NCBI GenBank assembly: GCA_040401595.1
Contig: JBBAOE010000013.1
Location: 52,262 to 116,261 of the forward strand
Length of the DNA: 64,000 bases
Source: RFPW01 sp040401595
GTDB taxonomy: Bacteria; Pseudomonadota; Gammaproteobacteria; Burkholderiales; Burkholderiaceae_E
Reading direction: 5' to 3'
Each line of letters begins with the position of its first letter. The first letter of the stretch is position 1. Positions 9,092 through 17,987 of the stretch are shown here, in pieces. The translations under genes were made by a program, and so were the position numbers. The notes below the pieces were generated by a model, which was not told the origin of the DNA, ran no database searches, and worked only from the letters and a program-made list of their open reading frames with translations.

Positions 9092-11926
9092 CTATTGTCC
9101 CTTGAAATCACCCCCCAGCGCCTTCACGAAGCGCTTCGGATCGATGAGTTTTCGCCAGGCTGAAAGCGCCTGTTCGGGCGTTACTTGGGTAATGGCGTCG
9201 TCGACCTGCCGGTCAATTGCAAACGTTCTTCCCAAGTAGGCGTTGGTGGCCAGGGTCAATGCCAAATTGGCGTCCTGAGCCCGAGCAAGGCGGCGGAAAT
9301 TCAGGATGCCCTCCTTCGCCTCCTTGATCTCGGCGACGGTGAAACCGTCTCGTTCGACCCGGGTCAACTCTTCCTCAAAGGCGCGTTCCACTTTGGCCCG
9401 GTTGCTCGGTGCGAAAATCGCGCTGCCGCTGAAAAAGGAGGCGGCCTCGAACGGGTTGAAGATGATTTGCGTACGGACGTCGTAGCTCAAGCCTTCTTTT
9501 TCACGGATCCGGGTCCACAGGCGTGAGTTGCTGGCGCTCCCCATAATGAAATTGGCCACCAAGAGTGCTGCCTGCTCGGGGTCAAGCTCCCGGATCGGCA
9601 AGGGTTGGCGCATGACCATCACGGCGTTCTGCTTATCCGGCGTTTCCAGCACCTGACGCATCGGCGTCAGCGGGATCAACGGACGGGGGGCACGTTCAAA
9701 CGGCGTTTTCGATACCCAGGCCCCCAGCGCTCGGGCGAGCGCAGCGTTGACAGCCGCCTCATCCATCGCCCCGACGGCAGCAAACTGGGCGTTTGAGGCG
9801 CCGAGGAACTGTCGATGAATCTCGCGCACCTGTTCAATGTTGACGGCCTGCAGGTCCGCGACGAGTTCATCAAACGTGCGCGCGGCGCGCAGATCACCGA
9901 CGGGATACGGATTGCCGTAGCGCTCGAGCGTATTCGAGACCAGTGCCTGAGGCTCCTTGCGAGATTGTTCAATCCCCGAAAGCGCTTGCTGTCGAACCTC
10001 CTCGAGCGCGTTGGCGGGCAGGATCGGGTTGCGTAGCAGGTCGCCGACCAGTTCGATCACGGCGACGAAATTTTCGCGAGTCGATTGAATGCTCACGTTG
10101 ATCGCCTGAGCATCTCCCCGGATGTTGATCGTGCTTTTCAAGGCGGTCTGCCGGTCCTGAACCTGTTGGCGCGACAGGCTCGTGGTTCCTTTATCCAGCA
10201 GTGCCGGTAACAGCGTCGCTGCAGTCCGGCGCCCCATCAGGGACTCGACACTGCCAAAGCGAAGAATGAGTTGGGCATCGACGACATTGCCCCGGGTCTC
10301 CTTGGGCAGCAGCGACACCTTGAGACCCGGAGCGATCTCGGCGCGCCGTGTACGGCGTTCTATATTTTCCGGGGTCGCTTCAAATGAAGCGACCGCTGCA
10401 GCGGCTTCGACGGGTTTGAATTCCTGAAGTTGTGCCGCTAGATTGACCGCCTGCGGGACAGGCGCCCGAGCGGGTTTTTCGGTTGGCAGATACTGCGCCA
10501 TCGTGCGGTTATCGCGCAGCAGCCAGGTGCCCGCGACTCGATTGATCTCTGTCGTGGTCACCGCCTTGATACGGTCACGTAGCAAGAAGAACAGGCGCCA
10601 GTCCCCCAGCGCAACATATTCCGACAGGGCGAGACCGATCTGCTCAGGATCCGTGAATCGCCGATCCCACGAAATCAGCCAGTTCGAGCGCGCCCGGTTG
10701 ACTTCGTCATCGGTAAACGGAGCCTTTGCGATTGACTCGATGACATCGATCAGGGCTGTTTGGGCTGCGCCAACCTCCTGGCCTGGCGCAAGTTGCGCAC
10801 CAAAGATCGTCATCCCCGGGTCAAAGGCTGCCCGACTGAAGGCAAAGACATTGGCCGCCAATTTGTTGTCGATCAGGCGCTGGTGAAGACGTCCTGCAGG
10901 ATCGTCACTCATGAGCAGATCGATCAATTTGAGGGCGGCCATATCGGGATGTGCGCCTGGCGGCACATGGTAGGCCGCGAGAATCAACGGGACACCACTG
11001 ACACGTCGCAGGGTCACCTGACGCTCTCCGTCCTGGGCGGGGTCGAGCGTGTAGTGGTTGGGCAGTGCGCGTTTGGGTGCGGGGATTGCACCGAATTCGG
11101 TCTGGATCTGTTCGAGAACGGCTGCGGGATCGAATTTTCCCGAGACGATTAGGGTCGCGTTATCCGGTTGATAGTAAAGTTTATAAAAATCCTTGAGGCG
11201 ACCAATATCGACCCCTTCGACATCGGCACGCGCGCCGATCGTGCTTTTGCCGTAGTTGTGCCACTGGTACATCGTCGCCAGGGTTTTCGCCAGTAGCACC
11301 TGAAACGGGTTGTTCTCACCGCGCTCCATCTCGTTACGTACGACGGTCATCTCACTGTCGAGGTCGGATTTCGCGATGAAGCAGTTCACCATCGAGTCGG
11401 CCGCCCACGAGAGGTACCACCGCAGGTTGTCCTCATTGGCGCTGAAACTGGCGTAGTAATTTGTGCGATCGATCGTGGTCGAGCCATTGGCCCGCAGGCC
11501 ACGTTTGCTGAACTCGGCCCAGGCGGTCGGGAATCGCGGTGAACCCTTGAAGAGCAGATGCTCGAGCAAGTGGGCCATCCCCGTCTCACCATAGTTCTCC
11601 TGACGCGAACCGACCCGGTAGGTGATGTTCACGGTCGTGGTTGGCTTGGAGTCATCGGGTGCAAGGAGGATCTGCAGGCCATTCGCAAGTCGATACTCGC
11701 GGATCCCCTCAACACTGCGAACCGGGGTGGCGACCGTAAGGCGCTCGGAAGGCGCAGCAGCTGCGGTGGGGGTACTGGGTTGCGCCGCCACGTTGGCCGC
11801 AGTCTGGGCCGATCCCGAGGATGGCGCCACCAGGCATCCCACAAGCGTTCCGATGACCAGACTCGACCGTACCAGCGACCTGTGTGGTCGTTCCGGGCAG
11901 GTGACGAATTCGGATTGCCGTGTCAT
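9092..11926 (-). CDS. Periplasmic M16 zinc peptidase with two tandem domains
   Basis: An insulinase/pitrilysin-family metallopeptidase of 944 residues. The basic N-terminus and hydrophobic stretch 'SLVIGTLVGCLVAPSSGSAQ' suggest export. The inverted zinc motif HLLEH is at residues 119-123, with the distal glutamate region 'VVRNEMERGENNP' about 75 residues later. A second M16 half begins near residue 520 and lacks the zinc motif, as is usual for fused PqqL-type or AB-subunit proteins. The N- and C-halves form the peptide clamp. It stands alone, divergent from the carboxymuconolactone-decarboxylase-like gene. A proteolytic role on small or unfolded periplasmic peptides is the family expectation. 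Confidence 0.9.
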   Translation of the reverse strand: MTRQSEFVTCPERPHRSLVRSSLVIGTLVGCLVAPSSGSAQTAANVAAQPSTPTAAAAPSERLTVATPVRSVEGIREYRLANGLQILLAPDDSKPTTTVNITYRVGSRQENYGETGMAHLLEHLLFKGSPRFPTAWAEFSKRGLRANGSTTIDRTNYYASFSANEDNLRWYLSWAADSMVNCFIAKSDLDSEMTVVRNEMERGENNPFQVLLAKTLATMYQWHNYGKSTIGARADVEGVDIGRLKDFYKLYYQPDNATLIVSGKFDPAAVLEQIQTEFGAIPAPKRALPNHYTLDPAQDGERQVTLRRVSGVPLILAAYHVPPGAHPDMAALKLIDLLMSDDPAGRLHQRLIDNKLAANVFAFSRAAFDPGMTIFGAQLAPGQEVGAAQTALIDVIESIAKAPFTDDEVNRARSNWLISWDRRFTDPEQIGLALSEYVALGDWRLFFLLRDRIKAVTTTEINRVAGTWLLRDNRTMAQYLPTEKPARAPVPQAVNLAAQLQEFKPVEAAAAVASFEATPENIERRTRRAEIAPGLKVSLLPKETRGNVVDAQLILRFGSVESLMGRRTAATLLPALLDKGTTSLSRQQVQDRQTALKSTINIRGDAQAINVSIQSTRENFVAVIELVGDLLRNPILPANALEEVRQQALSGIEQSRKEPQALVSNTLERYGNPYPVGDLRAARTFDELVADLQAVNIEQVREIHRQFLGASNAQFAAVGAMDEAAVNAALARALGAWVSKTPFERAPRPLIPLTPMRQVLETPDKQNAVMVMRQPLPIRELDPEQAALLVANFIMGSASNSRLWTRIREKEGLSYDVRTQIIFNPFEAASFFSGSAIFAPSNRAKVERAFEEELTRVERDGFTVAEIKEAKEGILNFRRLARAQDANLALTLATNAYLGRTFAIDRQVDDAITQVTPEQALSAWRKLIDPKRFVKALGGDFKGQ

Positions 11927-12066
11927 ACGAATCCTTTGAAGTGCGATGCGGTGATGAAGGAGCGAGTCTAGCGCGAGCGCCCGGGCGATTCGGGGATGGA
12001 CGCTGAGCGCACGCCTGCTATAGTCAAAACCAATCGTTTAACTCTTTCATTCCTCGGAGTATCCCC

Positions 12067-12444
12067 ATGAACCATGACTCGTTTGAACAGGGTCTGAAGA
12101 CCCGCCGGGAAGTCCTCGGCAACGAATACGTCGAGAATTCGCTGAAAAATGCGGATGACTTCAACATGCCCATGCAGGAGCTGGTCACGGAGTACTGTTG
12201 GCACGAGATCTGGAATCGCCCTGGGCTCGATCGGAAGACCCGAAGCATCATCAACCTCTGCCTGCTCTCGGCACTCAATCGCCCCCATGAGCTCAAGGCG
12301 CATGTGCGTGGTGCGATCAATAACGGCCTGACCAAGGATGAGATCCAGGAAGTATTCCTGCAGGTGGCGGTTTACTGCGGCGTTCCTGCCGGGATCGACA
12401 GCTTCCGCAACGCCAAGGAAGTCTTCAAGGACATGGGCATCTGA
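12067..12444 (+). CDS. Carboxymuconolactone decarboxylase family protein
   Basis: A 125-residue all-helical protein resembling 4-carboxymuconolactone decarboxylase (PcaC). Visible features are 'RREVLGNEYVENSLKNADDF', 'YCWHEIWNRPGLDRKTRSIINL', 'LNRPHELKAHVRGAINNGLT' and the C-terminal 'AVYCGVPAGIDSFRNAKEVF'. These include the conserved Glu and His seen in true PcaC enzymes. No protocatechuate genes are nearby, so a beta-ketoadipate role is not supported by context. A GGAG about 8 bases upstream marks the start. It overlaps the next gene by one base (TGATG), which indicates an operon with a dehydrogenase and a lactonase-like hydrolase. Confidence 0.88.
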   Translation: MNHDSFEQGLKTRREVLGNEYVENSLKNADDFNMPMQELVTEYCWHEIWNRPGLDRKTRSIINLCLLSALNRPHELKAHVRGAINNGLTKDEIQEVFLQVAVYCGVPAGIDSFRNAKEVFKDMGI

Positions 12445-13367
12445 TGTTGGAACCACTCAAGTTGGGGTTCGTGGGCCTGGGCCAGATGGGTCTGCCGATG
12501 GTGCGTAATCTGTTGCGCGCGGGATTTGTTGTGACCGGGTTTGACGCGCAGCCTGCGGCATCCGAGACCTTGAGCGCGGAGCCCCTGTTTCGCGCTGCTA
12601 AGTCCTTGACAGAGGCTGCGGCCGGCGCCGACGTGCTGATCCTGATGCTCCCGGACAGCAAGGTGGTTGATCACCTGCTCTGGGCTACTGAACCGGGCCA
12701 GGACGACGGCATTCGGGAAGGCGTTGCTCAACGCGGGTTGGCCCATCAGTTGTCACCCGGGCAGGTTGTTCTGGATATGGGCTCATCCGATCCGGTCTGT
12801 TCGCGCGAGAACTTCACGCGCCTCCAGGCGCTGGGCCTGGGTTTTGTGGATGCGCCGGTGTCGGGCGGTGTCAAACGTGCTGTCGACGGTAGTCTGGCCA
12901 TCATGATGGGCGGTGAGGTGGCCGTGGTCGAACGGGTACGTCCGGTCCTGCAGGCTCTGGGCAAGACGCTCGTGCATGTCGGTGCGGCTGGCGCTGGTCA
13001 TGCGGTCAAGGCCTTGAACAATTTTGTTTCGGCATCCGGGCTGCTGGCGGTTTGCGAAGCCTTGGTCGCCGCCGAACAGTTTGGGATCGATCCCCATCTG
13101 GTCAACCAGGTCTTCAACGCCTCGACCGGCAAGAACAACACGACCGAGCATAAGGTGGAGAACTTCATGCTGTCGGAAACATTCAACTCGGGCTTTGCGC
13201 TGGCGCTCATGCGCAAGGACTTGCAGACCGCGTTCGGATTTATCGAGCGGATGGGCTCGCATGACGCGTTCGCCCGGATCTGCCTGCAGACCTGGCAGTC
13301 GGCCGAAGAGGCGCTTGGAAAAGGCGCTGACCATACTGCGATGTATCGCCATGTGCGCGGGCGCTAG
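12444..13367 (+). CDS. NAD(P)-dependent beta-hydroxyacid dehydrogenase (3-hydroxyisobutyrate dehydrogenase family)
   Basis: A 307-residue Rossmann enzyme. The dinucleotide motif is 'LGFVGLGQMGLPMVRNLLRAG' near residue 7, the substrate-binding loop is 'VDAPVSGGVKRAVDGSLAIM' near 135, and the catalytic-lysine helix is 'GAGHAVKALNNFVSASGLLA' near 185. These define the 6-phosphogluconate/3-hydroxyisobutyrate/tartronate-semialdehyde reductase superfamily. The insertion 'TEPGQDDGIREGVAQRGLAH' is longer than in typical members. It is translationally coupled to the upstream carboxymuconolactone-decarboxylase-like gene. Substrate unknown. Confidence 0.9.
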   Translation: MLEPLKLGFVGLGQMGLPMVRNLLRAGFVVTGFDAQPAASETLSAEPLFRAAKSLTEAAAGADVLILMLPDSKVVDHLLWATEPGQDDGIREGVAQRGLAHQLSPGQVVLDMGSSDPVCSRENFTRLQALGLGFVDAPVSGGVKRAVDGSLAIMMGGEVAVVERVRPVLQALGKTLVHVGAAGAGHAVKALNNFVSASGLLAVCEALVAAEQFGIDPHLVNQVFNASTGKNNTTEHKVENFMLSETFNSGFALALMRKDLQTAFGFIERMGSHDAFARICLQTWQSAEEALGKGADHTAMYRHVRGR

Positions 13368-13454
13368 CGATAGCGGTCGCTCATTCGATCGATTGGGTCC
13401 GAGGATCTGTCAACGCTTGAGCGTAGTCGGGGTCCGGAGCGAAGGGGGGCCAAC

Positions 13455-14240
13455 GTGAAGCTCTGGGAAGCTTATGCCATGCGCTACGCCACGGTGCAGC
13501 GGCGGCGCCTGGAAAATTTTATCGTCCATGATCTGCACGACGCGGCATCGTCGATGGACTACTTTGTCTGGTTTTTGCGTTCAGGCGACGAAACTATTCT
13601 GGTCGATACCGGCTTTAGTGAAGCGGCGGCGAGGGAGCGCAAACGGACCTTCCTGCGTTGTCCGATCGATTCACTGCAGGCCGCGGGCATCCATCTCGAG
13701 GATATCCACGAGACCGTGATCACGCATGCGCATTACGACCATGCCGGCAACACCCGCAAATTGCTCAAGACTTCGTTCCATCTTCAAGAGCGCGAGATGG
13801 TCTTTGCCACCGGCAAGGAGATGCGCCACCAGTTCATGCGACATGCCTACGATCCGGCCGATGTCTGCGATCTGATTTATGCCAATTTCCAGGAACGTGT
13901 GGCATTTCATGACGGAGCCTATGAGCTGCGCCCGGGGATCACGGTGCATTGGGTCGGTGGCCACACGCGCGGTTTGCAGATCGTTCGCGTGCATACCAAA
14001 CGCGGGTGGATCGTTCTGGCCTCGGACGCGTCGCATTATCTGGAAAATTTGCGAAAGCGATCCCCGTATCCGATCGTGGCCGACACGGGGGAGATGCTTC
14101 GGGCCTATGAGCTCGTCGAGGAGTTGGCCGAATCGCCCGATCACATTATCGCCGGGCATGACCCGGTGACCCGGACCCTCTATCGTGCGAGCGGTCCTGA
14201 AGGGCTTGAAATTGTGTCCTTGACCGATCCGATCGGCTGA
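13455..14240 (+). CDS. MBL-fold hydrolase, N-acyl homoserine lactonase-like
   Basis: A 261-residue metallo-beta-lactamase-fold hydrolase. The zinc motif HAHYDHAG is near residue 91, the second metal His region is 'WVGGHTRGLQIV' near 165, and the bridging Asp is in 'LASDASHY'. The final His is in 'IAGHDP'. This set matches AiiA/AttM-like lactonases that open acyl-homoserine or other lactones. The length agrees with the family. It follows the dehydrogenase after 87 bases and probably belongs to the same unit. Combined with a carboxymuconolactone-decarboxylase-like protein, a catabolic lactone is as plausible a substrate as a quorum signal. Confidence 0.85.
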   Translation: MKLWEAYAMRYATVQRRRLENFIVHDLHDAASSMDYFVWFLRSGDETILVDTGFSEAAARERKRTFLRCPIDSLQAAGIHLEDIHETVITHAHYDHAGNTRKLLKTSFHLQEREMVFATGKEMRHQFMRHAYDPADVCDLIYANFQERVAFHDGAYELRPGITVHWVGGHTRGLQIVRVHTKRGWIVLASDASHYLENLRKRSPYPIVADTGEMLRAYELVEELAESPDHIIAGHDPVTRTLYRASGPEGLEIVSLTDPIG

Positions 14241-14262
14241 TTGGTGTTATCGTACCGTTGAA

Positions 14263-14388
14263 TCGCTAGGGGTCCCGAAGCGCCGAGTCGTCCGTCTCTT
14301 GACGGGTGACACGGTCCCATTCAACCGGATGGGCGGGTGAGAAAAACCCTTTGAACCTGATCGAGTTAAGACTTGCGCAGGGAAGCGT
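14263..14388 (+). promoter_or_regulatory. TPP (thiamin pyrophosphate) riboswitch
   Basis: The classic THI-box elements are in order. GGGGTCCC is at 14269-14276; a GGGTGAGA equivalent of the GGCTGAGA element is near 14335-14342; ACCCTTTGAACCTGATC is at 14346-14362; and the GCGCAGGGAAGCG end is at 14375-14387. The closing helix pairs CGCT (14264-14267) with AGCG (14384-14387). The element ends about 73 bases before the TonB receptor start, so thiamin pyrophosphate should repress the downstream uptake genes. One deviation is GTGAGA where CTGAGA is usual. The region between has an optional extra arm (about 14281-14330), which is common in proteobacterial versions. Confidence 0.93.
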
Positions 14389-14460
14389 CGAACGACCTTC
14401 AAGGGGATCCCGTCCCGAGTCGGTTCTCATTCGCCGCTTTCCGCGCGCCATGAGGATCGT

Positions 14461-16683
14461 ATGAAGCGCATCAATGTCGCCACTAAATGCTCGCCTGCCC
14501 GAACGCCTGATCGGTTGAGCAGGCCCGCCTTCGCCCGTATCGCGCCCAAGTTGCCAATTGTTCTGACGGTCATGATGGTCATGACGGCGCCAGTGCAGGC
14601 CCAGACCAACGCGCTCCCCGGGGTGCTGGTTCAGGGGAAGGCGGAATCGACCCTTCCGGTGCGCGCGGTCAGTGCATTGTCGAGCATGCTTGGGGACGAC
14701 TGGTTGACCCAGCCCGTTTCATCCACGGTGATCGGCGAGCGATTGCTGCGGGAGTCGGGCAGCCAGCGACTTTCAGATGCCCTTCGCTTTGATGCCTCGG
14801 TCGATGCCAACTACAGCCCGGTGGGGTACTACGAGAATTTTCAGGTGCGCGGCTTTCCAGTGGATCCGATCTTTGGCTTCCGGGTCAATGGGGTGCCGGT
14901 GGTCGGAGAGTCATCGCTGTCACTCGACAACAAGCGTGGCATTGAAGTGGTGCGCGGACCATCGGGCGCATGGGCTGGCATTGGGACCAGCTCGGGTCTC
15001 ATTAATCTCCTGACCAAACGCCCGGACGATATCCGCGAAGCGGGTCTGCGTTGGTCCACCCCCAACAGTGTCGGGACGACGCTTGACTGGGGACAGCGCA
15101 TGCCGGAGGGCGGGTGGCGTCTGAATGCCTCGGTCGATCGACTGCGCCCGCATGCGCGCGGTGCGAATGGGGAAAGCCAACTCGTGGCCCTCGCGCTCGA
15201 TCGTTTGTTGACGCCAGCCACTCTGCTCGAGGTCGATTTCGAAGTCCAGCGTCGCGAGCAACTCACCCAGCCCGGGAGCCAGTTGCTGGGTGGGTCGGCG
15301 CTGCCGCCGATCACCCCCAGAACCGTTCTCGGGTTGTCGGCCTGGTCGCGACCGACCACCTTTGCATCGACCTTTGCCATGGCGCGACTCGCCCAGAAGC
15401 TCGATAGTGGCTGGACAATCACGACGACGGGTTCGGTACATCGCGTGCGAACCGATGATCAAAGCAGCTTCCCTTATGGATGTTCGGCAGCCTATGGAAC
15501 AGCGGCTGGAGCCTACTTTTGCGCAGATGGTGGTTTCACGCTCTATGATTTTCGCAGCCTGAATGAAACCCGTCAGACAGGGTTCGCGGAGGTTCGCGGT
15601 GCTCGCGATGCCCAATGGTTCGGCCTGCGCCATGCGATCGGGCTTGGTCTCTCGGTCACGCAGCGCCAGACCCGGATGCCGGACTACGTCTTTGATGCGA
15701 CCGATCAGGGGTTTGTCGATACGGGCAACGCGATCTCGCGCACCTGGGTTGGGGGTCCGAGCCTCACCACCGGCACTCCGGTGTTTGATTCCAGGATCCG
15801 ACAAGTTAGTTCGGTCGTATCGGACCGTATCGACTTCAATCAGGACTGGACTTTGGCTGCACAGGCCCGCTGGGTTCAGCACGAAGATTCCTCCGAGGCC
15901 GCGTTTCCGTTCTACAACCCGGTTCCACGAACGACCAACACGCTATATCGGGTAATGCCATCGGTGGCGTTGCAGCGTCGACTTTCCCCCCAGGTCGTCA
16001 GCTACATGAGTTACCGTGAGGATCTTGCGGCTGGCCAGCGCGCTCCTCTCGGGGCTGCGAACAATGGTGAGGTTCTGCCCGCGCGCCTCATGCAGTCGGT
16101 CGAGGCAGGGGCCCGAGTGGCGTTGAGCGCACAGAGCTCCGCCTCGATTGCCGCATTTCACGGTCAGCGTCCTTATGATTTTCGCGATGATCAGGGACTG
16201 GGACAGCCACCAGGCGCCTACGTGCAGCGCGGAACGGAAACCCGCACCGGTCTGGAGATCGGCGCGTCCAGTGTCCTGACACCGCGTCTGGAAGGACAAC
16301 TTTCGGCAACCTTGATGCAATCTTCCACGACGGGTTCCGGCAATCCACTCTTCGAGGGACGGGACGCGATCAATACGCCGAAGTTTCGAAGCAGTACGTT
16401 CTTGACTTACCGGGTTCCTGCGGTGGATGGGCTGCGGCTCAATGCGGCCTGGCTCTACACAGGGCGCCGACCAGTCGCTCGCGACAACAGTGTCTACGCC
16501 CCGGCATTTCATCGGGTGGATCTCGGTACGACCTGGACCACCAGTGCCTGGACGTATCGCCTCACGGTTGAGAATGTATTCGACAAACGGTACTGGCGTG
16601 ATGTGGCTGAGTTTCTGGGGGATGGGTACCTGACTCCCGGTGCACCGCGCGCGCTTCGTGCCAGCGCGAATCTCGCTTTTTAA
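14461..16683 (+). CDS. TonB-dependent outer-membrane receptor, thiamin-regulated
   Basis: A 740-residue outer-membrane beta-barrel receptor. The leader ends near 'MTAPVQAQT'. The plug domain shows 'YENFQVRGFPVDPIFGFRVN' and 'NKRGIEVVRGPSGAWAGIGT', and the barrel ends in 'LRASANLAF' with a C-terminal Phe as required for barrel assembly. By sequence it belongs to the FhuA-like siderophore-receptor branch, but the TPP riboswitch in its leader and the following pnuT indicate thiamin or a thiamin precursor as cargo. GAGGA lies 5 bases before the ATG. This receptor-PnuT arrangement under a TPP riboswitch is known from comparative genomics of proteobacteria. Confidence 0.9.
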   Translation: MKRINVATKCSPARTPDRLSRPAFARIAPKLPIVLTVMMVMTAPVQAQTNALPGVLVQGKAESTLPVRAVSALSSMLGDDWLTQPVSSTVIGERLLRESGSQRLSDALRFDASVDANYSPVGYYENFQVRGFPVDPIFGFRVNGVPVVGESSLSLDNKRGIEVVRGPSGAWAGIGTSSGLINLLTKRPDDIREAGLRWSTPNSVGTTLDWGQRMPEGGWRLNASVDRLRPHARGANGESQLVALALDRLLTPATLLEVDFEVQRREQLTQPGSQLLGGSALPPITPRTVLGLSAWSRPTTFASTFAMARLAQKLDSGWTITTTGSVHRVRTDDQSSFPYGCSAAYGTAAGAYFCADGGFTLYDFRSLNETRQTGFAEVRGARDAQWFGLRHAIGLGLSVTQRQTRMPDYVFDATDQGFVDTGNAISRTWVGGPSLTTGTPVFDSRIRQVSSVVSDRIDFNQDWTLAAQARWVQHEDSSEAAFPFYNPVPRTTNTLYRVMPSVALQRRLSPQVVSYMSYREDLAAGQRAPLGAANNGEVLPARLMQSVEAGARVALSAQSSASIAAFHGQRPYDFRDDQGLGQPPGAYVQRGTETRTGLEIGASSVLTPRLEGQLSATLMQSSTTGSGNPLFEGRDAINTPKFRSSTFLTYRVPAVDGLRLNAAWLYTGRRPVARDNSVYAPAFHRVDLGTTWTTSAWTYRLTVENVFDKRYWRDVAEFLGDGYLTPGAPRALRASANLAF

Positions 16684-16714
16684 TCAGGCCCCCGTTGTTT
16701 ACCCGTGGTCTTGG

Positions 16715-17347
16715 ATGAGTTCTTCGGTGACTGAATGGAGCCGCTTGATTTTGGAGTGGGTCGCGGCCGGTCTGGGGTTGGGCGGCGTCATTCTGGGACT
16801 TCGACAATGGCCTGGCACCTGGCTGTGCTGGCTGGGATCCAGCCTGCTGTATCTGGGATTGATGTGGCAAGCGGCGCTCTATGGACAGACCGTCTTGATG
16901 GGGATTTTTGCGATCACGGCACTCTGGGGCTATGTGGGCTGGCGGCGCGACGGCGCGCCTCAGCCCGAGGAGCCAGGGACGCTGCGGGTGTTGCCACTGT
17001 ATCGGCGCTGGGCACTATTGCTGGCTGTTGGTGCCGCAGGGGCCTGGTGGTTTTGGGTTCGTGTCATGGGCGATGCGGGAGGCCAGAGCCCATCACTAGA
17101 TGGCGCCGTGACGGTGCTGAGCCTGTTGGCAATGGCCTTGATGGCCCAGCGATATCTGATCTGCTGGCCCATCTGGGGCCTTGTGAACGCCTTGTCCGTT
17201 GTTCTGTTCGCGCAGCAGGCACTCTGGGCAACCACTGCGCTTTACGCGGTCCAGCTCGTACTGTCGGTCGTGGGTTACCAGACCTGGCGCCAGGCCTGTC
17301 CGTCTGCCACGCTATTCGATGGTCGAGGACACGATGCTTTCGAATGA
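16715..17347 (+). CDS. pnuT: PnuT-like thiamin transporter (PnuC family)
   Basis: A polytopic inner-membrane protein of 210 residues, the usual PnuC-family size. It has about six or seven hydrophobic helices, including 'YGQTVLMGIFAITALWGYVGW', typical of the PnuC/PnuT core. PnuT proteins carry thiamin by facilitated diffusion and depend on phosphorylation to trap the vitamin. The ATG at 16715 is chosen because upstream in-frame residues overlap the receptor gene and lack a membrane pattern. It follows the TonB receptor after 31 bases, overlaps the kinase gene by 14 bases, and so belongs to the riboswitch-controlled operon. Thiamin specificity is inferred from the riboswitch, not from residues. 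Confidence 0.85.
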   Translation: MSSSVTEWSRLILEWVAAGLGLGGVILGLRQWPGTWLCWLGSSLLYLGLMWQAALYGQTVLMGIFAITALWGYVGWRRDGAPQPEEPGTLRVLPLYRRWALLLAVGAAGAWWFWVRVMGDAGGQSPSLDGAVTVLSLLAMALMAQRYLICWPIWGLVNALSVVLFAQQALWATTALYAVQLVLSVVGYQTWRQACPSATLFDGRGHDAFE

Positions 17348-17987
17348 GGCGGGGGGGCAAGCGCTCAAGGACGCGCCGGTGTCCTTACCCGAACAGGTCT
17401 ACGGCGGGGTTCAGCGGATTGCGGTTCTCGGCGCAGAGTGCACCGGTAAGTCGCAACTCTGCCAAGTGCTTGCGCAAATCTTGCCCGGGATTGCGTTGGC
17501 CGAGGTACTTCGTGAATGGGTGTCTTGCGCGGGCCGAACGCCCAATCCGGACGAACAATGGCAGGTGTTCGAACGTCAACGGCAGGCCGAACAACAGGCA
17601 CTTGTCGAGGCTGAGCGCACGGGACAGGCTTGGGTGGTCTGCGACTCGGCACCCCTGATGACGGCAATCTACAGTCTTCATTATTTCGCCGATGATCGAT
17701 TGCTCGCACCGGCACTTGCCCATCAAGAAGGCTATGCGTTGACGCTCGTTTGTGCGGATGATCTGCCCTGGATGCCGGATCCGGGGCAGCGTGATGGGGA
17801 ATGCGTGCGCCAGGCCGTGCAGGCGCGACTGCATGAGATTGTGCGGCAGCATTGCCCTCAGGCGGTGGCCGTTAGCGGGCTGGGTCCGCAGCGTCTAAAG
17901 AGGGCGCTCGAGGGCTTGGGATTTGATCCGGCGGGCCCGGCGCATTTGCCGGACCAGGCTCTCCAGGGCTTCGAACAACGGACTTAA
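17334..17987 (+). CDS. NadR-like ATPase/kinase, predicted thiamin kinase
   Basis: A 217-residue P-loop protein. The Walker A motif 'AVLGAECTGKSQLCQVLAQ' is near residue 30, and 'WVVCDSAPLMTAIYSLHYF' resembles the NadR ribosylnicotinamide-kinase domain ('GAESTGKST' family). The nucleotidyltransferase half of NadR is absent. The chosen ATG (17334) has GAGGA 5 bases upstream; an ATG at 17319 is an alternative. It overlaps the end of pnuT. PnuC-type carriers need a kinase to trap their cargo, and the operon is under a TPP riboswitch, so phosphorylation of thiamin is the likely role. This is inference from context. Confidence 0.78.
   Translation: MLSNEAGGQALKDAPVSLPEQVYGGVQRIAVLGAECTGKSQLCQVLAQILPGIALAEVLREWVSCAGRTPNPDEQWQVFERQRQAEQQALVEAERTGQAWVVCDSAPLMTAIYSLHYFADDRLLAPALAHQEGYALTLVCADDLPWMPDPGQRDGECVRQAVQARLHEIVRQHCPQAVAVSGLGPQRLKRALEGLGFDPAGPAHLPDQALQGFEQRT

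Noticed and set aside
14920..15882. A 320-codon antisense frame within the TonB receptor
   Set aside because: Shadow of the receptor gene; no ribosome site or conserved motif.
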